From the NCBI GenBank assembly GCA_003135585.1, contig PLCH01000168.1, positions 1-7,269 of the forward strand: 7,269 nucleotides of DNA, read 5' to 3'. The first letter of the stretch is position 1, and each line of letters opens with the position of its first letter. This DNA is from Chitinophagaceae bacterium (lineage in GTDB: Bacteria > Bacteroidota > Bacteroidia > Chitinophagales > Chitinophagaceae). The notes under the pieces were generated by a model. It was not told the DNA's origin, ran no database searches, and worked only from the letters and a program-made list of their open reading frames with translations. Positions 5,709-7,269 of this stretch are shown one piece after another. Position numbers and translations under genes: made by a program.

Positions 5709-5731
5709 GCAATCCTACATTTCGGTCGACG

Positions 5732-6532
5732 CTAAGAAGACTGTCCTGCTCTAGTTTGGCTGTTCCACTTTGAAATGTTCACGCCCTTCAAAAGAAGCCA
5801 GAGGCAAAGTGAGAATTCCCCGATAAAGGGAGGAAGCAAAATAACAGGGAATAACGCATGTGCTATGGTAGGGGAAAGAATCAGGGCAAAGCTATTCGTC
5901 AGATAGCAGAGGCCAGCAATTTGCATCAGGACTACTATAGCCCGGGGCAAATAGCCCGATTTAAAAATTAAATACCCATTAACCAGGCAGCAAAGACCGA
6001 AGAATATAAGACCCACGGCAAAACCGTGATCAAAGGTCTTCAGAGAAAGGTAGGCCAGGGCATGGAGCTGATGCGGTTCCAGTGAATTCAAGTAATCTGC
6101 ACCTCCTGATAGAAACAAGGGGGTCAGAAGATTTAACTCGTTGGCGACCAAAACCGCAGTTTGTACCAAATTTAGCAGCACCGCAAGCAAAGCAAGGTTC
6201 CTGTTTACCGGCCTGAGCAATATGTAAAAGATCAGCATTAAAGGTACATCGCAGATGTGCATTATCATGTCCCCGGCAATACTTATGCGCCAACTTAACT
6301 GAGAAGCCATAATATTATTGGCAGTCGTGGCAGGATCCCCTGAAACAATAAGTTTGGATCTGACAAAAAGCTCACCGAAAATGCCGGTAACAATGATAAT
6401 CAGATACAGCAACCCGCCGATCCTTGCTATTGTCTGTGGCGAAGTCTTAAGGCTCTGGTTTGCCATTTGGGTATAATTTTTTAGGGAGATAAGCAGGCGC
6501 TGAGGGGACAACTCACCCAACCTCACACTCAT
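5732..6532 (-). CDS. DUF4386 family integral membrane protein
   Basis: The maximal frame encodes 266 residues with six hydrophobic segments (about 38-56, 86-106, 112-134, 165-190, 197-219 and 226-248), so an inner-membrane protein. The DUF4386 hallmarks are clear: SPQTIARIGGLLYLIIIVTG (31-50) at the first span and PPFIGEFSLCLWLLLKGVN (234-252) at the last. The family's function is unknown. Members are about 230-245 residues and usually begin shortly before the SPQ motif. I therefore think translation more likely starts at Met23 (codon 6464-6466, 244 residues) than at the first ATG, since residues 1-22 match nothing I know. Neither start has a Shine-Dalgarno motif. The gene follows the DinB-like gene on the same strand after 111 bases, with no clear terminator between them, so co-transcription is possible but unproven. 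Confidence 0.93.
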   Translation of the reverse strand: MSVRLGELSPQRLLISLKNYTQMANQSLKTSPQTIARIGGLLYLIIIVTGIFGELFVRSKLIVSGDPATTANNIMASQLSWRISIAGDMIMHICDVPLMLIFYILLRPVNRNLALLAVLLNLVQTAVLVANELNLLTPLFLSGGADYLNSLEPHQLHALAYLSLKTFDHGFAVGLIFFGLCCLVNGYLIFKSGYLPRAIVVLMQIAGLCYLTNSFALILSPTIAHALFPVILLPPFIGEFSLCLWLLLKGVNISKWNSQTRAGQSS

Positions 6533-6643
6533 TTAATAAGTAATTAGGCAATACTTAATTTTTTCTTGCTTTCAACCCGGACGCAATACAACATTACAAA
6601 AGCATTTGCGGTAATTTAAAATGAACAGGAGGGAAAAGCGTTT

Positions 6644-7219
6644 TCATGCTTTCTGGCCATGCAATATCCCAAGATAAGCTGACCAGGGCCCGACGGCCTT
6701 TTTATACTGCTTGGCCATAACCCTTGCGATCTGTGAGATATGCCCAAGGTCATGAACTACCCAGGTAGCCAGCAGTTGCTCCAAATTCACTTCCCCAAAT
6801 TCCGGATGGATGCCAGGCAGAGATAACATCGTTTTGTCAGGAGCTGCCGACATCAGAATATTCATATTTTCCCTGCGCAGCCTTTCAAAATCATTCAGGA
6901 GTTCATTTATAGAAAGTTTTTTCTTATTAAACTGCGCGAAACGGTCGTAAGGGTCAAATTTTTTGGAGCCTGTCACTGTAAGAATGATTTTCATTCTTAC
7001 AATCCAGTCTGTTTTTTCTCCATGGATCAAATGGCCCAGAATATCATACGGGCTCCAGGTATCGCCTCCTTCATTGTTGTATATCCATTCTTCACTGATC
7101 CCCTCCAGCATAGATTTTAATGTAGCGGGCGTCCTTTCAAGGATTTCTATCGATTTAAAGAGATCAAAATGCATATTTATTTTATTAAATATTTCAAAAA
7201 TAGGTAAAGCAAGGATCAT
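6644..7219 (-). CDS. DinB superfamily protein (putative metal-dependent hydrolase/transferase fold)
   Basis: The maximal frame encodes 191 residues of the DinB/YfiT four-helix-bundle superfamily. Three histidines in the expected places form the metal site: His63 in DILGHLIHGEKTDW (59-72), and His156 with His160 in WVVHDLGHISQIARVMAKQY (153-172). This HxxxH arrangement on the last long helix is the family hallmark. Members include thiol S-transferases (bacillithiol, mycothiol), but most, like this one, have no assigned reaction. It is cytoplasmic. The family is usually 150-180 residues and starts just before the first helix, which fits Met16 (codon 7172-7174, MHFDLFKSIEIL, 176 residues) better than the first ATG. 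A TATTTTTG box between the two candidate starts supports this choice. The DUF4386 gene follows 111 bases downstream on the same strand. Confidence 0.9.
   Translation of the reverse strand: MILALPIFEIFNKINMHFDLFKSIEILERTPATLKSMLEGISEEWIYNNEGGDTWSPYDILGHLIHGEKTDWIVRMKIILTVTGSKKFDPYDRFAQFNKKKLSINELLNDFERLRRENMNILMSAAPDKTMLSLPGIHPEFGEVNLEQLLATWVVHDLGHISQIARVMAKQYKKAVGPWSAYLGILHGQKA
7195..7202 (-). promoter_or_regulatory. Possible -7 box for the DinB-like gene
   Basis: On the minus strand TATTTTTG matches the Bacteroidota -7 consensus TAnnTTTG exactly, 20 bases before the ATG at 7174. No good TTG element is found at the -33 distance (GTTAG is nearest), so the promoter is only half supported. If it is real, transcription would start downstream of the first in-frame ATG at 7219, which would leave 7174 as the start. 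Confidence 0.3.
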
Positions 7220-7269
7220 TTCTAACCCGGACTATTTACAAAATACAAACCGGTGGACCAATATATTAC

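Overview
The window reads as a chromosomal segment from a member of the Bacteroidota, most likely a Chitinophagaceae-like or Sphingobacteria-like bacterium. This is an inference from three things: moderate GC with A-rich translation starts and almost no Shine-Dalgarno motifs, a secreted enzyme with the typical short signal peptide ending in LPAQ, and the gene families present (VOC, DUF4386, DinB, small lipoprotein). No rRNA, tRNA, CRISPR array, insertion sequence or phage gene is visible.

Layout from the left: positions 1-212 hold no convincing gene but have two hairpin-plus-T-tract structures that read as minus-strand terminators. A 62-codon minus-strand membrane protein follows (213-401), then a roughly 290-base divergent intergenic region with an 11-bp-period direct repeat and an AT-rich dyad. 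Next is an intact VOC (glyoxalase-fold) gene (693-1082). Positions 1083-1564 look like eroded coding DNA: a possible 44-residue single-span protein, a 17-bp tandem duplication, and a PhnB-like VOC gene that has lost its middle. Nine bases later comes a full-length YqjM-class old yellow enzyme (1565-2638).

The central block (2717-5518) looks like one operon: a small Cys-rich lipoprotein, a secreted metal-dependent amidohydrolase (10 bases later) and a threonine/serine dehydratase-like PLP enzyme (ATGA overlap), closed by a hairpin terminator. The simplest reading is envelope hydrolysis of a peptide-like or amide substrate followed by cytoplasmic deamination of a released amino acid. The substrate cannot be read from the sequence.

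The right part is on the minus strand: a DinB-fold protein (starting about 7174 or 7219) followed by a six-span DUF4386 membrane protein (ending 5732). Between the convergent operon end and the DUF4386 stop lies a short open stretch resembling the last part of a histidine kinase ATPase domain, possibly a gene remnant.

I did not find a strongly novel system. The items most worth a second look are the three-gene lipoprotein/amidohydrolase/PLP-enzyme operon, the internally deleted VOC gene before the old yellow enzyme, the kinase-like remnant, and the PhoB-like repeat.
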